Assembly: GCF_009829925.1 (NCBI RefSeq) | Contig: NZ_SNVJ01000032.1 | Span: 1-34,177, forward strand | Source: Teichococcus coralli | Lineage (GTDB): Bacteria; Pseudomonadota; Alphaproteobacteria; Acetobacterales; Acetobacteraceae | Reading direction: 5' to 3' | DNA: 34,177 bases | In this document: positions 25,166 to 33,931 of the stretch, in pieces | How positions within the stretch are numbered: the stretch's first letter is position 1 | Layout: each line of letters starts with the position of its first letter | Notes under the pieces: generated by a model | Database searches by the model: none | What the model was told of the DNA's origin: nothing | Seen by the model: the letters and a program-made list of their open reading frames with translations, nothing else | Position numbers and translations under genes: made by a program

Positions 25166-27997
25166 ATGTCCTGGTTTGGCGTGGTGGTCGGCGTCTGCGT
25201 CGATCTAATCCGGTCCTTCAATAACAAAGAGATCGCCTTCGCCTGCGCCTTCGGGCTCTTGCTCAGCGGCTTCGCCATCTGGGCAACCTGCATTCTGCCG
25301 CCACACCTGAAGGTGGTGCGCGCCTTTCTTGCCGCCGCTGCCGAAGCGCGCCGGATCCGACAGGAGACCGGCCTCGCATCGGACCAACGGATTGCCGCGT
25401 TGGGAAAGGCCCTGGCGAGCCGGCGCCCCCTCGCGGACGTCTGGGAGACGTTCCGCGCCTCGGTGCGTGAGTCTCCGCTCAGGAAGGCCGAGTATGTCAG
25501 CCCAATCGACGCCCGTGCCTGGTTCACCCCGGAGCGGCTCCCAGGCGGCGGCCCCGAAGCTTGGTGCGGCACTCTGGCCTCCATCTCACTAACGTTCGGC
25601 CTGTTACTCACCTTTGTTGGCCTCTCGGCAGGTCTCTTTGCCCTTGGCGGCGGTACCGACCCAGCCTCGCTCCGGGAAGGTATCAACAAGCTTCTTGGCA
25701 TCAGCGCCGCGAAGTTCATCACCTCCATTGCCGGCATCATGGCTTTCATCGGCTGGACGCTGATCGGGAGAGTCCATACCAGCTTGCGCGAATGGGCCGC
25801 CCACGCCCTCGCGGCAGCCGTGGACGCCGTGGTGCCGCATTTGCCGCCCGAGGCGCTCCTCATCGAGCAGCTCAAGGCCTCCCAAGAGGCCGGTCTCGCC
25901 ACACGTCAGCTTTCCTCTGACCTCCATGTCGCCTTGGATAGAAACTTCAAGGTGGTGGGTGACCAGCTGGAAGGCTTCCGGGATTCCCTGACACCCGCGC
26001 TCGACAGATCCGTCCAGCCGGTTGTCGAAGCAATTCACGGTATGAGTGAGCGCATCGGCAACGACAATCAGGCCGCACTCCAGCAGATGGCCCAGGGCTT
26101 CCTGGGTGGCATGCAGGATGCCGCCGGGGCCGAGATGCGGGCCCTGGCTGAGACGCTGGGCGAGGCAGTCACGGCACTCTCCGTGACCAAAGCCGGTATT
26201 GGCGAGAGCGGCGCCGAGTTCGGACGTAGTCTTCAAGCCGCTGCGGAGCAAATGGCGGGATCTGCCACCGCCATTGCGGAAACCATGGACGGCCGCCTCG
26301 CCGCAATCGAAGCGCGCATGCGCTCGCTGGACGAAAGCCTGTCGGCGGGTGCTGGCCGGATCGATGAGGCCGGGGCACGGATGTCCGCCCGTGTGGGCGA
26401 GGGGATCGAGAAGGCGTTGCAAGGGCTGGCGGCGGCAGCCGCGGAGAACGCCCGTGCGGCGCAAACCCAGGCCGAGGCGGGCATGGGCCCGATCCTCGAA
26501 GCGATGCGTGCGCTCGTCGGGGAGGTCCGCGCTTCGGCCGAGCGCACGCGCAGCGACCTGGAGGCCGGCGGGCAGAGTGCTTCGGCCGAGATAGCGCGCG
26601 CCGCCTCCGAGATATCCGGCTCCGCCAGTCGAATGGCTGAGACCTTCGATGCCCGCATGGCGGACGTTGAGGCGCGCATGGCGCGGCTCGACGCGGCGAT
26701 CGCCTCTGGGGCAGGGCATATTGATGCGGCGGGCAGCCGGATGTCCGAGCGCGTTGCTGCGGGAATTGATCAAGCCGTGAATGGACTGGCCACCGCAGGG
26801 GCCGAGCACGCCCGCGCTGCCCATGCGCAGGCTGAGGCTGGCATGGCGCCCGTGCTGGCGGCGCTGCGAGATCTGGTGGCCGAGGTGCACGGGTCCGCCG
26901 AGCGGACGCGAGGCGAACTGGAGAGCGGCGGCCGGGGTGCCTCGGAACAGATGCTCCAGGCGGCGCAGGGCATGGCTGTCTCGGCAAGCCGGATGGCCGA
27001 GACCTTCGACGCCCGTATGGCAGACGTCGAGCAGCGCCTTTCGCGTCTCGATACTACGCTCTCCGCCGGGGCCGGCCGCATTGACGAGGCCGGAGCGCGC
27101 ATGTCGACGCAGGTGACGCAAGGCGTGGAGCGGGTCATGTCGGGATTGGCCAATGCGGGCGTGGAAACCGCAAAGGCGACCCGTGCTCAGGCCGAGGCCG
27201 GCATGGAACCCGTCTTGGCGGCGCTCAAGGCGCTCGCGCTCGAGGTCGGTACATCTGCGCAGCGCACCCGCGGCGACCTCGAGAGCGGTGGTCGAGCGGC
27301 CTCCGAAGCAATGGCCGAGGCGACGCGAGGGATGGGTGCCCAGTTCCAGGCCGCGGCAACCCAGGCCGGTACAGCCGTAGCCGATGCCTTTGGACAGGGG
27401 GCCAAGCACCTTGTTGCCGAAATGGCCGCGGCGGCGGAGCGCCAGAAGGCTGCATCGGACGGGCTGGCACAGCGGCTGGACGGGCTGGAACGCGCGCTGA
27501 GTGGCATTGAGCAGGCGATGAGCCGCCAGGTGAGCGATCTTGGCCGAGTAGGACAGACGCTAACGACAGCTGGCTCGACCGTGGCGACCGCTTCCGACCG
27601 GCTCGGCGCGGCCGCCACTCCCGTCGGAGAAACGCTCAAGGCTGTGGGCACTGCACTCGAGACCGTCCGTCAAGCCCTTGGCGAGGTCACCACGGCCAGC
27701 ACGACTGCCCGCCAAAGCACTGAGGCAATTAGTACGGCGGCCCAGGCCGCCGAGACCAGCTTCCGGTCCTACGTGCAGCGCTTCGAGGACACCGACAGGG
27801 CCCTGGCTACCACGGTTGGCACCCTGCGCGAGGGCGTCATCGATCTGCACAGCCAGGCTGTCACGACCTTCGGCACCATTGACACGCAACTCTCCAAGGC
27901 TCTCGGCAGCCTCAAGGATGCGGTTGAGAACATGGCCGACGTGCTGAGCGACACGAAGGGCAAGGTGTTGGCCGGTGCAGGGATGGGCGGAAACTGA
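25166..27997 (+). CDS. zorA: Zorya anti-phage motor protein ZorA
   Basis: A 943-aa MotA/TolQ-family inner-membrane protein. Transmembrane helices lie at about 23-44, 135-160 and 181-201; the last two carry the family's pore-lining pattern (TLASISLTFGLLLTFVGLSA and SAAKFITSIAGIMAFIGWTL). From about residue 240 to the end is a long helical cytoplasmic tail rich in A, E, R and Q. ZorA pentamers and ZorB dimers form a proton-driven motor in the envelope; the tail carries the signal inward. This tail is longer than I recall for the E. coli prototype (about 700 residues in all) and contains three exact 120-residue repeats. The stop overlaps the zorB start by one base (TGATG). Confidence 0.92.
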   Translation: MSWFGVVVGVCVDLIRSFNNKEIAFACAFGLLLSGFAIWATCILPPHLKVVRAFLAAAAEARRIRQETGLASDQRIAALGKALASRRPLADVWETFRASVRESPLRKAEYVSPIDARAWFTPERLPGGGPEAWCGTLASISLTFGLLLTFVGLSAGLFALGGGTDPASLREGINKLLGISAAKFITSIAGIMAFIGWTLIGRVHTSLREWAAHALAAAVDAVVPHLPPEALLIEQLKASQEAGLATRQLSSDLHVALDRNFKVVGDQLEGFRDSLTPALDRSVQPVVEAIHGMSERIGNDNQAALQQMAQGFLGGMQDAAGAEMRALAETLGEAVTALSVTKAGIGESGAEFGRSLQAAAEQMAGSATAIAETMDGRLAAIEARMRSLDESLSAGAGRIDEAGARMSARVGEGIEKALQGLAAAAAENARAAQTQAEAGMGPILEAMRALVGEVRASAERTRSDLEAGGQSASAEIARAASEISGSASRMAETFDARMADVEARMARLDAAIASGAGHIDAAGSRMSERVAAGIDQAVNGLATAGAEHARAAHAQAEAGMAPVLAALRDLVAEVHGSAERTRGELESGGRGASEQMLQAAQGMAVSASRMAETFDARMADVEQRLSRLDTTLSAGAGRIDEAGARMSTQVTQGVERVMSGLANAGVETAKATRAQAEAGMEPVLAALKALALEVGTSAQRTRGDLESGGRAASEAMAEATRGMGAQFQAAATQAGTAVADAFGQGAKHLVAEMAAAAERQKAASDGLAQRLDGLERALSGIEQAMSRQVSDLGRVGQTLTTAGSTVATASDRLGAAATPVGETLKAVGTALETVRQALGEVTTASTTARQSTEAISTAAQAAETSFRSYVQRFEDTDRALATTVGTLREGVIDLHSQAVTTFGTIDTQLSKALGSLKDAVENMADVLSDTKGKVLAGAGMGGN
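26279..27349 (+). repeat. Three in-frame 360-bp tandem repeats in the ZorA tail
   Basis: Units run 26279-26638, 26639-26998 and 26999-27349 (residues 372-491, 492-611 and 612-728). Each begins ET(M/F)D(G/A)R and keeps landmarks at the same offset: GAG(R/H)ID at 25-30, QAEAGM at 64-69, ERT or QRT then R(S/G)(D/E)LE near 88-95. There are no indels between units; the third ends 3 residues early. Confidence 0.93.
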
Positions 27998-28977
27998 TGT
28001 CGAGCGTCTTCTCGCGCCGCCTGCCACGCCGCGCCGGCGAGGGCGCGGAGGACATCTTCGCGCCCGTCGCCGACCTCATGGTCGGTATGGTCTTCATCTT
28101 CATTATCGTGATGGTGGCCCTGGTGCTGAATCAGGCTGAAGAGACCACCGTTCCGAAGTCAAAATACGACGAGCAGGTCGCTAAGGTCGCCAGCTTGGAA
28201 GCCGAGGTGGAGCGACTGCGCGCCGAACTGGAGGAGGAGCGGAAACGCCGCCTACAGGCCGAAGCCGAACGGCAAAAACTGGCCGAGTTCGCCGCCTATG
28301 TCAGGGACCAAGGCGTTCTTCGGCTGATGGACCGACTGTCCCGCGCTGACGAAACCCGGGCCGTTCTGCTTCGTGAGATGGAGCGCCGCCTCGCAGTGCT
28401 CGGCATCGATGTCACCCTGGACCAGCAAGCCGGCACCCTTCAACTGCCAAGCCGTAACCTGTTCGATATCGGTCAGGCCACACCCACCCCAGTCGGAGCG
28501 CAGACCATCGAGCGGCTCGGTGAAGTGATGGCGCGGGTGCTGCCCTGCTATGTGGGAACCGGCCCTGCGGTGCCGAGTTGCCCCTCAAGCGGCGAGGAGA
28601 GCAGTCTCAGCGCAGTCTATGTCGAGGGCCACACCGACAATCAACCGTTCGGTGCGGCTCAGGAGCGATTTAGGAATAACTGGGACCTCTCTGCAGGTCG
28701 TGCGATTGAAGCCTATACCCTAATTCGGGATCGCTTCGAGCGCCTCCGCATGCTGCGGAATGCTCAAGGGGAGGCGCTGCTCGGTGTGTCCGGCTATGCA
28801 GATACCCGCCCCGCCAAGCGAGACGCGACCGAGCGGGAGCGCAACACACCCGAGATGCGCGACAAGGACCGGCGCATCGAGGTGCGCGTTATCATGGCCA
28901 CCAACCAGGCAATGGTCGGTTCGGTTCTTCAGGAACTGAACCGCAGACTGGAAGCCATCGATGGCCTCCTCCGCTGA
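27997..28977 (+). CDS. zorB: Zorya anti-phage stator protein ZorB
   Basis: A 326-aa MotB-like protein. A short cytoplasmic N-terminus leads into a single transmembrane helix (about 24-45, ADLMVGMVFIFIIVMVALVL) that carries Asp 26, the expected ion-binding aspartate; I recall the same position for E. coli ZorB. A coiled-coil linker (about 58-97) and a periplasmic OmpA-like peptidoglycan-binding domain (about 150-302) follow, with GHTDN at 211-215, NWDLSAGRA at 228-236 and RRIEVR at 292-297. It anchors the ZorA motor to the cell wall. ATG 27997 shares a base with the zorA stop, and its own 3' end overlaps zorC by 17 bp. All key residues look intact. Confidence 0.92.
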   Translation: MSSVFSRRLPRRAGEGAEDIFAPVADLMVGMVFIFIIVMVALVLNQAEETTVPKSKYDEQVAKVASLEAEVERLRAELEEERKRRLQAEAERQKLAEFAAYVRDQGVLRLMDRLSRADETRAVLLREMERRLAVLGIDVTLDQQAGTLQLPSRNLFDIGQATPTPVGAQTIERLGEVMARVLPCYVGTGPAVPSCPSSGEESSLSAVYVEGHTDNQPFGAAQERFRNNWDLSAGRAIEAYTLIRDRFERLRMLRNAQGEALLGVSGYADTRPAKRDATERERNTPEMRDKDRRIEVRVIMATNQAMVGSVLQELNRRLEAIDGLLR

Positions 28978-30436
28978 CGGGCACAGAATGATCGGCGGGA
29001 CTGAGCCATTGGGCGGGGCCTCGGGGCCTGCACTCGCGGGCGAGCTCCAGGTGGGAATACCACGGCCGAAGCGCATCCCGGTCAGAATGCCGCAGCTCAG
29101 CCTGGCCGTAGAGCGCATCGAACGGCGCTTTGGGGCGGTCGACGGTGCAGGCCAAGCGGCACAGCGGGACGTGCTGGAAGAGGCGCGCCGCGCACTACAG
29201 CCTGGCGGCGGTGGAGTTGCGGCGCTGGGCCGCCGAGCTCTCAAGGCCGTTCCCCACCTGCTCTGGGGGCCAGCAAGGGTGCCGTTGGACGCTCCGACGC
29301 TCAGGGCATGGCTCGGTCGGATCGACAAGGGCTGGGGGCAGGCACCACCACGCCTCTGGTACCATTACATCCTCCACATCGATCCCACGGATGCGGCATC
29401 TCTCGAACTCGGCGCCTGGCTAGCCACCCGGCAAGAGAAGCTCTCGGAGTCTGCGCAGGCAGTCTCCAGGTGCTATGCTCTGCTGGAGCCTGGACAGGCG
29501 CTCAGCACCCTCGCCGCAGCTGTCTGCGACGGTCAAGACCCTGTGGCTGACATTGCCACGGCCGGCGTCGCCGCCGACGCCCTGCGACGATCACGGCTGG
29601 CCGTCGCTGTGGTCACCGCCGCTGCCGATACCCTGAGGCGGCGTAAGCCACGCGACCCTTCACCCATGCAAGTCATCGGCACCTTCCTCGGCGCGCAGCT
29701 TGGCGAGGTGCTGAAGCAGGCCGATTGCTCCGCTCAGGAGGGAGATGCGGCGGCGGCCGCCGCCGCCGAAGCAGCGGTAGCGTGGTGTATCGGCATGGGC
29801 GAGAGTGACGAGCGCGTCCAGGGCGTCCTTGATTTCGTCCTGGGGCTGCTCGGCGACCCGCGGACCAGGACCCGCCCGCCCCGCTGGTCCCATCCCACCA
29901 TCTCCGAGGCCACGCGACAGCAGGTTGATAGCTGGCTCTCGCGTCAGACCTTCGAAGCCTTCTTCCGGGTGGTGGACGCGACCTTGCTGCGTGGAGGCGA
30001 TGTGGAAACGCGGCAGAAATGGGCGGCCCGCAAGGCGTTCTGGCGGACGTACCTACCTCAGGTGCGAAAGGCCTGGCTCATTTGCGCACCCAATGCGGCG
30101 CTGGAGGCACGCAAGCTCCGTGTTCGGTGCGGCCAGTTCGTCGGGCAAAACGTGCTCACCGACCATAGCGGCCTGCTGCTCGAAATCGGCACGTCGGCGG
30201 GCTACGCGATCACAGCACTGGAAATGAGCCATGTTGGGCGTGCCGTCTTTTGGGCCCCCGGCGCCCCTGGCCTGCCAGGCGCTTTCGAACGCCAGTACGA
30301 TCGCGGCGATATCCTGAGCCGGGCCAAAACCCTGAGCCGGGACGACCGGACCACCAAGGTCTTTGCCCTGACCCACCAAGGGAACTGGCCGGAGCATTTC
30401 CGTCGGCGGATCGCCGAAAGAACCGGCATTCAGTAG
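28961..30436 (+). CDS. zorC: Zorya effector-side protein ZorC (EH-signature family)
   Basis: A 491-aa soluble protein. The C-terminal half matches the EH-signature family of Zorya loci: WAARKAFWRTYLPQVRKAW, then LEARKLRVRCGQFVG, TDHSGLLLEIG, and a final FALTHQGNWPEHFRRRIAE. ZorC is reported to bind DNA and to work with ZorD downstream of the ZorAB motor. ATG 28961 has GGAAG 6 nt upstream and overlaps zorB by 17 bp; ATG 28988 is a shorter alternative. A run of alanines (AAAAAAEAA, about residues 265-275) marks a low-complexity linker. Position and flanks make the assignment secure although the fold itself is little known. Confidence 0.88.
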   Translation: MASSADGHRMIGGTEPLGGASGPALAGELQVGIPRPKRIPVRMPQLSLAVERIERRFGAVDGAGQAAQRDVLEEARRALQPGGGGVAALGRRALKAVPHLLWGPARVPLDAPTLRAWLGRIDKGWGQAPPRLWYHYILHIDPTDAASLELGAWLATRQEKLSESAQAVSRCYALLEPGQALSTLAAAVCDGQDPVADIATAGVAADALRRSRLAVAVVTAAADTLRRRKPRDPSPMQVIGTFLGAQLGEVLKQADCSAQEGDAAAAAAAEAAVAWCIGMGESDERVQGVLDFVLGLLGDPRTRTRPPRWSHPTISEATRQQVDSWLSRQTFEAFFRVVDATLLRGGDVETRQKWAARKAFWRTYLPQVRKAWLICAPNAALEARKLRVRCGQFVGQNVLTDHSGLLLEIGTSAGYAITALEMSHVGRAVFWAPGAPGLPGAFERQYDRGDILSRAKTLSRDDRTTKVFALTHQGNWPEHFRRRIAERTGIQ

Positions 30437-30460
30437 CCTTCACCGACGGACGCGAGCACC

Positions 30461-33400
30461 TTGGCCATCTACCACGTCTCTGCTCAGCCGCAACAAATCG
30501 GCTTCGCAATATCCGTCACGCGGTCGGGCCTTCTCGGCTTTGGCCGCTCTGCCATCCCGCCGGTCGATTGGTCCGATGCGCAGGGTCCGGGCGCAGCGCT
30601 CATGGCGCTGCTTCTGCGCGAGAGCAGAGTCACGCCCGAGGGCGACAGTGCTCTGTTGCCACACGCCGAAGCCGCCCGCCTGCTGGAGCACGATGCCCGG
30701 CTGCTCGGACTGCCGGCCCGCTGTCCCTACCAGTTGCGCCTGACCGCAGAGGGGCAGGTAAGCCTGCCGGGCTTTGCCGTCAGGACCGAGTGGCTCGACG
30801 ATCGGGGTACGCTGGCCTTCGGTCTGCGCCGGACCGGCGCCTTCCTGTCCAATGGGACCCACCGCTTCTTGGTGGATGACCCCCTGTTCAGCCTCCTCGA
30901 AGAAGTCGAGCGCCTGAATGCTGCCAGCGCTGTGACTTCGGGCTCAGGTGATGCACGGGCATCCCTCGATACCCGCATGGCGGCCTTTGCGGCCTTCAAA
31001 CGCGCTTTGGAAGCCGCGACGGGTGACGCCGAAGCCGACCGCTACCTCGACGAGCTGGTGGTCTATCGCGCCACCGGACTGGGAGTGGATACCGCTCAGG
31101 CGGCTGATGGCGGTGATGCTTTCCTCCCGCTCCTGCTGGGGGATGCTCCGCCTGATGTTGCGGTGATGGCTTCGCCTTCGGAGGCTGCAGAGAACGAGGA
31201 GATCGCTCCGCGGCGCCAGCGCCTTTTGCCCCGCGGCCATGCAGAGCGACTGGCGACCAGCCTGTTCCCCGAGCAGGGCGCCCGGCCTCACTATCGGCTC
31301 GGCGCCGGTGTCTATGCGGTCCTTGATCCCCCGGTTGCAGCGGCCCTGCAGGTCCTGCAGAGCGTGAACCACGCTGACCAGGCGACGCGGGCCGAGTTCC
31401 GTCGCGACCCGCGCGCCTTCCTGCTGGAGGCGGTCGAAGCGGCGGGCGGCGAGGGCGGCATCATCGGCGGTGGAACCCTCCTTGATGGCCCCGTGGCAGA
31501 GGAGGGCTTCGGGGAGCGTGTGCTGGGCGTCCGGCTCTGGACCGGCAAGCAACTCTCCTTCCGCATCCCGGTGAGCCGCCAATGGTTCCCGGAGGAGGAG
31601 GGAGGCGAGGTCTATACCATTGAGCCTCCTGGTGCTGATCAGCCTCTGATGGTCAAGCGCAGCGAGGTGTCGGCGTTACAAACAGCCGTCGCGCAGGCCG
31701 TGGCTGCCGGGCACCCGACGGCGTCCTTCGGGGGCCGCGAGGTGCCATTGTCCTCGGACTTCATCCAGACCGTCATGGGCCTGGCAGGAATGGTACGGCC
31801 GACCGAGCCCGGCTCTGGGGCCACAGAGAACCCGCGGGACGAGAAGGCTAACCCTGCGAAGGAGCCTGTGCTGGCGCTTGGTGTGGCCGAGAACGACGAG
31901 ATGGTCACTTTCCGTGCCCATCTGCGGGAGGGTGTCGGCAATGGCTGGCGTTGCGACCTGGATGCGATGGCAACGCCTCCCATGCCGCATCAACGGGACG
32001 GCATCGCTTGGCTGGAAAGCGCCTATCAAAGCGGACTTCCGGGTGTTCTGTTGGCCGACGACATGGGCCTCGGAAAGACCTATCAGGTTTTGGCCTTCCT
32101 GCGCGCGGTCCGGCGGCGCGTCCTGCCAGAGGATAGGCGGCGACCGATCTTGGTCGTCGCACCGAAGACGCTTCTCGGCGAGTGGCGCGAGCAGATCGCC
32201 CTCCATCTGGGCGGCGAGGGGCTAGGTCGCTCAGTTTTCGCCTACGAAGCAGGCCTGAAAGATCTGACGCGGACCGCCCGGCCAGACCCTTCCGCACCGG
32301 GAAAACGCACGCTCGACACGGACCGGCTGCGCGAAGCCGACTGGGTGCTGACGACCTACGAAACGTTACGCGACTACCAGATTTCCTTCGGCCGTGTGCA
32401 TTTCGAGGTCGCGGTCTATGACGAGGCCCAGAAGCTCAAGGGCCTGACCTCGCTGGTGAACAACGCGGCCAAGGGCCTCAGCAAGGTTGATTTCACCATC
32501 CTGATGACGGGCACGCCCATCGAGAACAGTGCGCTCGACCTCTGGGCCTTGATGGATATTGCCTGGCCCGGCTTCCTTGAGGCCAGCGGGCGGGATTTTG
32601 CGGCGCGCTACATTCGATCGCCGGCCCCGGACGACCTCACGCGGTTGAAGCGGCGGCTGGTGGAGCCACAAGAGCTCAATGGAACCCTCTTTCCACCGGT
32701 CCTCTTGCGCCGCTTCAAGGATGATGTGCTGGAGGGTCTGCCGCCGAAGGCGGTGAAGGTCTGGGAACGGGAGATGCCCCCGGAACAGGCGGCTGCCTAC
32801 GACATGGTGCTGGAGGAGATGCGCACCGGACGCCTGCTGGCGCTCGAGGCGCTTGGCCGGTTGCGAGCTGTCTGCCTGCACCCGCGCCTGGCTATGCCGA
32901 CCTCCGCTGCGGAGCACGGCGCCTTCATCGCACGTTCCGCCCGCTTCTCTGCCCTGTTTGAAATGCTTGCCGAGGTCCATAGGCAGGGTGAGAAGGCCCT
33001 GGTCTTCGTGGATATCATCGAGGCTCAACGCGTCTTGGCCGCCCTGATCCGTCACCGCTTCAGCATGCCCCGCATGCCGGACGTGATCAACGGCGCCACT
33101 GATGGCGCGGTGCGGACCCGGATCAAGCGCGAGTTCCAGGAGCGTTTGGGGTTTGACGTGCTGCTGCTCGGGCCACGGGCGGCAGGCTTCGGCCTGACGC
33201 TAACGGCTGCAAACCACGTCTTCCACTTGAACCGCTGGTGGAATCCTGCCGTCGAAGATCAGTGCAGTGACCGGGTTTATCGCATCGGCCAGCAGCGTCC
33301 CGTCACGATCCATTTGCCCAAGGCCGTCCATCCCGGCCACCGAGAGGCATCATTCGACTGCCAGTTGGACGAGCTCCTGGCAGGCAAGCGCGCGGCCAGC

Positions 33401-33931
33401 CGCGAGATCGTTGTGCCGACCGCCATGGGTGAGGACGACTTCCAGCGGCTATTCTCCAGACTTTCTGGGCAGAATACGAGAGCGGACCCGGAGCTCTTGC
33501 GCTCGCTGGACCTGATGGACTGGGCGAGCTTCGAGGCATGGGTCGCTGAGGAAGTGCGCGCCACGGGGCAAATCGTGCACGCGACACCTCGCAGCGGAGA
33601 TGGTGGCGCCGATGTTGTGGCGCAGCCAGCTCCGGGCTCAGCGCTGCGCCCGATCCTGTGCCAGTGCAAGCACCGGGCTCGCGGCGCTGATGGCGAGGTC
33701 GGCGAAGAGGCCGTACACGACCTGCTGCGCGCCCGTTTGCGCTGGTCAGGGCTGACGGCCAACCCAGTTCTCGTGGCCGTAACCAACGGAGTCTTTACTC
33801 TCGCTGCCCGTAACTTGGCGGCCGAGCACGCCATCCTCTTGTTCGACCGACGCTGCCTTTCTGATCTACGGCCTGCTATCCAACGCGAAGGCGGTGTCAA
33901 ATGTGCCACAGAGCGGCGCGGCAGGCTGTGA
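30461..33931 (+). CDS. zorD: Zorya helicase-nuclease ZorD
   Basis: A 1156-aa protein. The N-terminal 500 residues are a Zorya-specific region. A SNF2-type helicase follows: MPHQRDGIAWL (508 on), Walker A ADDMGLGKT (about 535-543), DEAQ (about 654), TGTPIENSALDLW, and motif VI RVYRIGQQRPV. The C-terminus is an Mrr-type nuclease: SFEAWVAEEV, then GDGGADVV (about 1045-1052) and QCKH (about 1068), the D...QxK pattern of this fold. ZorD is the DNA-degrading effector of type I Zorya. It starts with TTG 30461, 24 bp after zorC, without a strong ribosome site; this keeps the start slightly uncertain. The stop overlaps the next ATG by one base. Confidence 0.92.
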   Translation: MAIYHVSAQPQQIGFAISVTRSGLLGFGRSAIPPVDWSDAQGPGAALMALLLRESRVTPEGDSALLPHAEAARLLEHDARLLGLPARCPYQLRLTAEGQVSLPGFAVRTEWLDDRGTLAFGLRRTGAFLSNGTHRFLVDDPLFSLLEEVERLNAASAVTSGSGDARASLDTRMAAFAAFKRALEAATGDAEADRYLDELVVYRATGLGVDTAQAADGGDAFLPLLLGDAPPDVAVMASPSEAAENEEIAPRRQRLLPRGHAERLATSLFPEQGARPHYRLGAGVYAVLDPPVAAALQVLQSVNHADQATRAEFRRDPRAFLLEAVEAAGGEGGIIGGGTLLDGPVAEEGFGERVLGVRLWTGKQLSFRIPVSRQWFPEEEGGEVYTIEPPGADQPLMVKRSEVSALQTAVAQAVAAGHPTASFGGREVPLSSDFIQTVMGLAGMVRPTEPGSGATENPRDEKANPAKEPVLALGVAENDEMVTFRAHLREGVGNGWRCDLDAMATPPMPHQRDGIAWLESAYQSGLPGVLLADDMGLGKTYQVLAFLRAVRRRVLPEDRRRPILVVAPKTLLGEWREQIALHLGGEGLGRSVFAYEAGLKDLTRTARPDPSAPGKRTLDTDRLREADWVLTTYETLRDYQISFGRVHFEVAVYDEAQKLKGLTSLVNNAAKGLSKVDFTILMTGTPIENSALDLWALMDIAWPGFLEASGRDFAARYIRSPAPDDLTRLKRRLVEPQELNGTLFPPVLLRRFKDDVLEGLPPKAVKVWEREMPPEQAAAYDMVLEEMRTGRLLALEALGRLRAVCLHPRLAMPTSAAEHGAFIARSARFSALFEMLAEVHRQGEKALVFVDIIEAQRVLAALIRHRFSMPRMPDVINGATDGAVRTRIKREFQERLGFDVLLLGPRAAGFGLTLTAANHVFHLNRWWNPAVEDQCSDRVYRIGQQRPVTIHLPKAVHPGHREASFDCQLDELLAGKRAASREIVVPTAMGEDDFQRLFSRLSGQNTRADPELLRSLDLMDWASFEAWVAEEVRATGQIVHATPRSGDGGADVVAQPAPGSALRPILCQCKHRARGADGEVGEEAVHDLLRARLRWSGLTANPVLVAVTNGVFTLAARNLAAEHAILLFDRRCLSDLRPAIQREGGVKCATERRGRL

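Noticed and set aside
25604..27409. 601-aa minus-strand open frame opposite zorA
   Set aside because: A shadow of the repetitive ZorA tail; it repeats only because zorA repeats.
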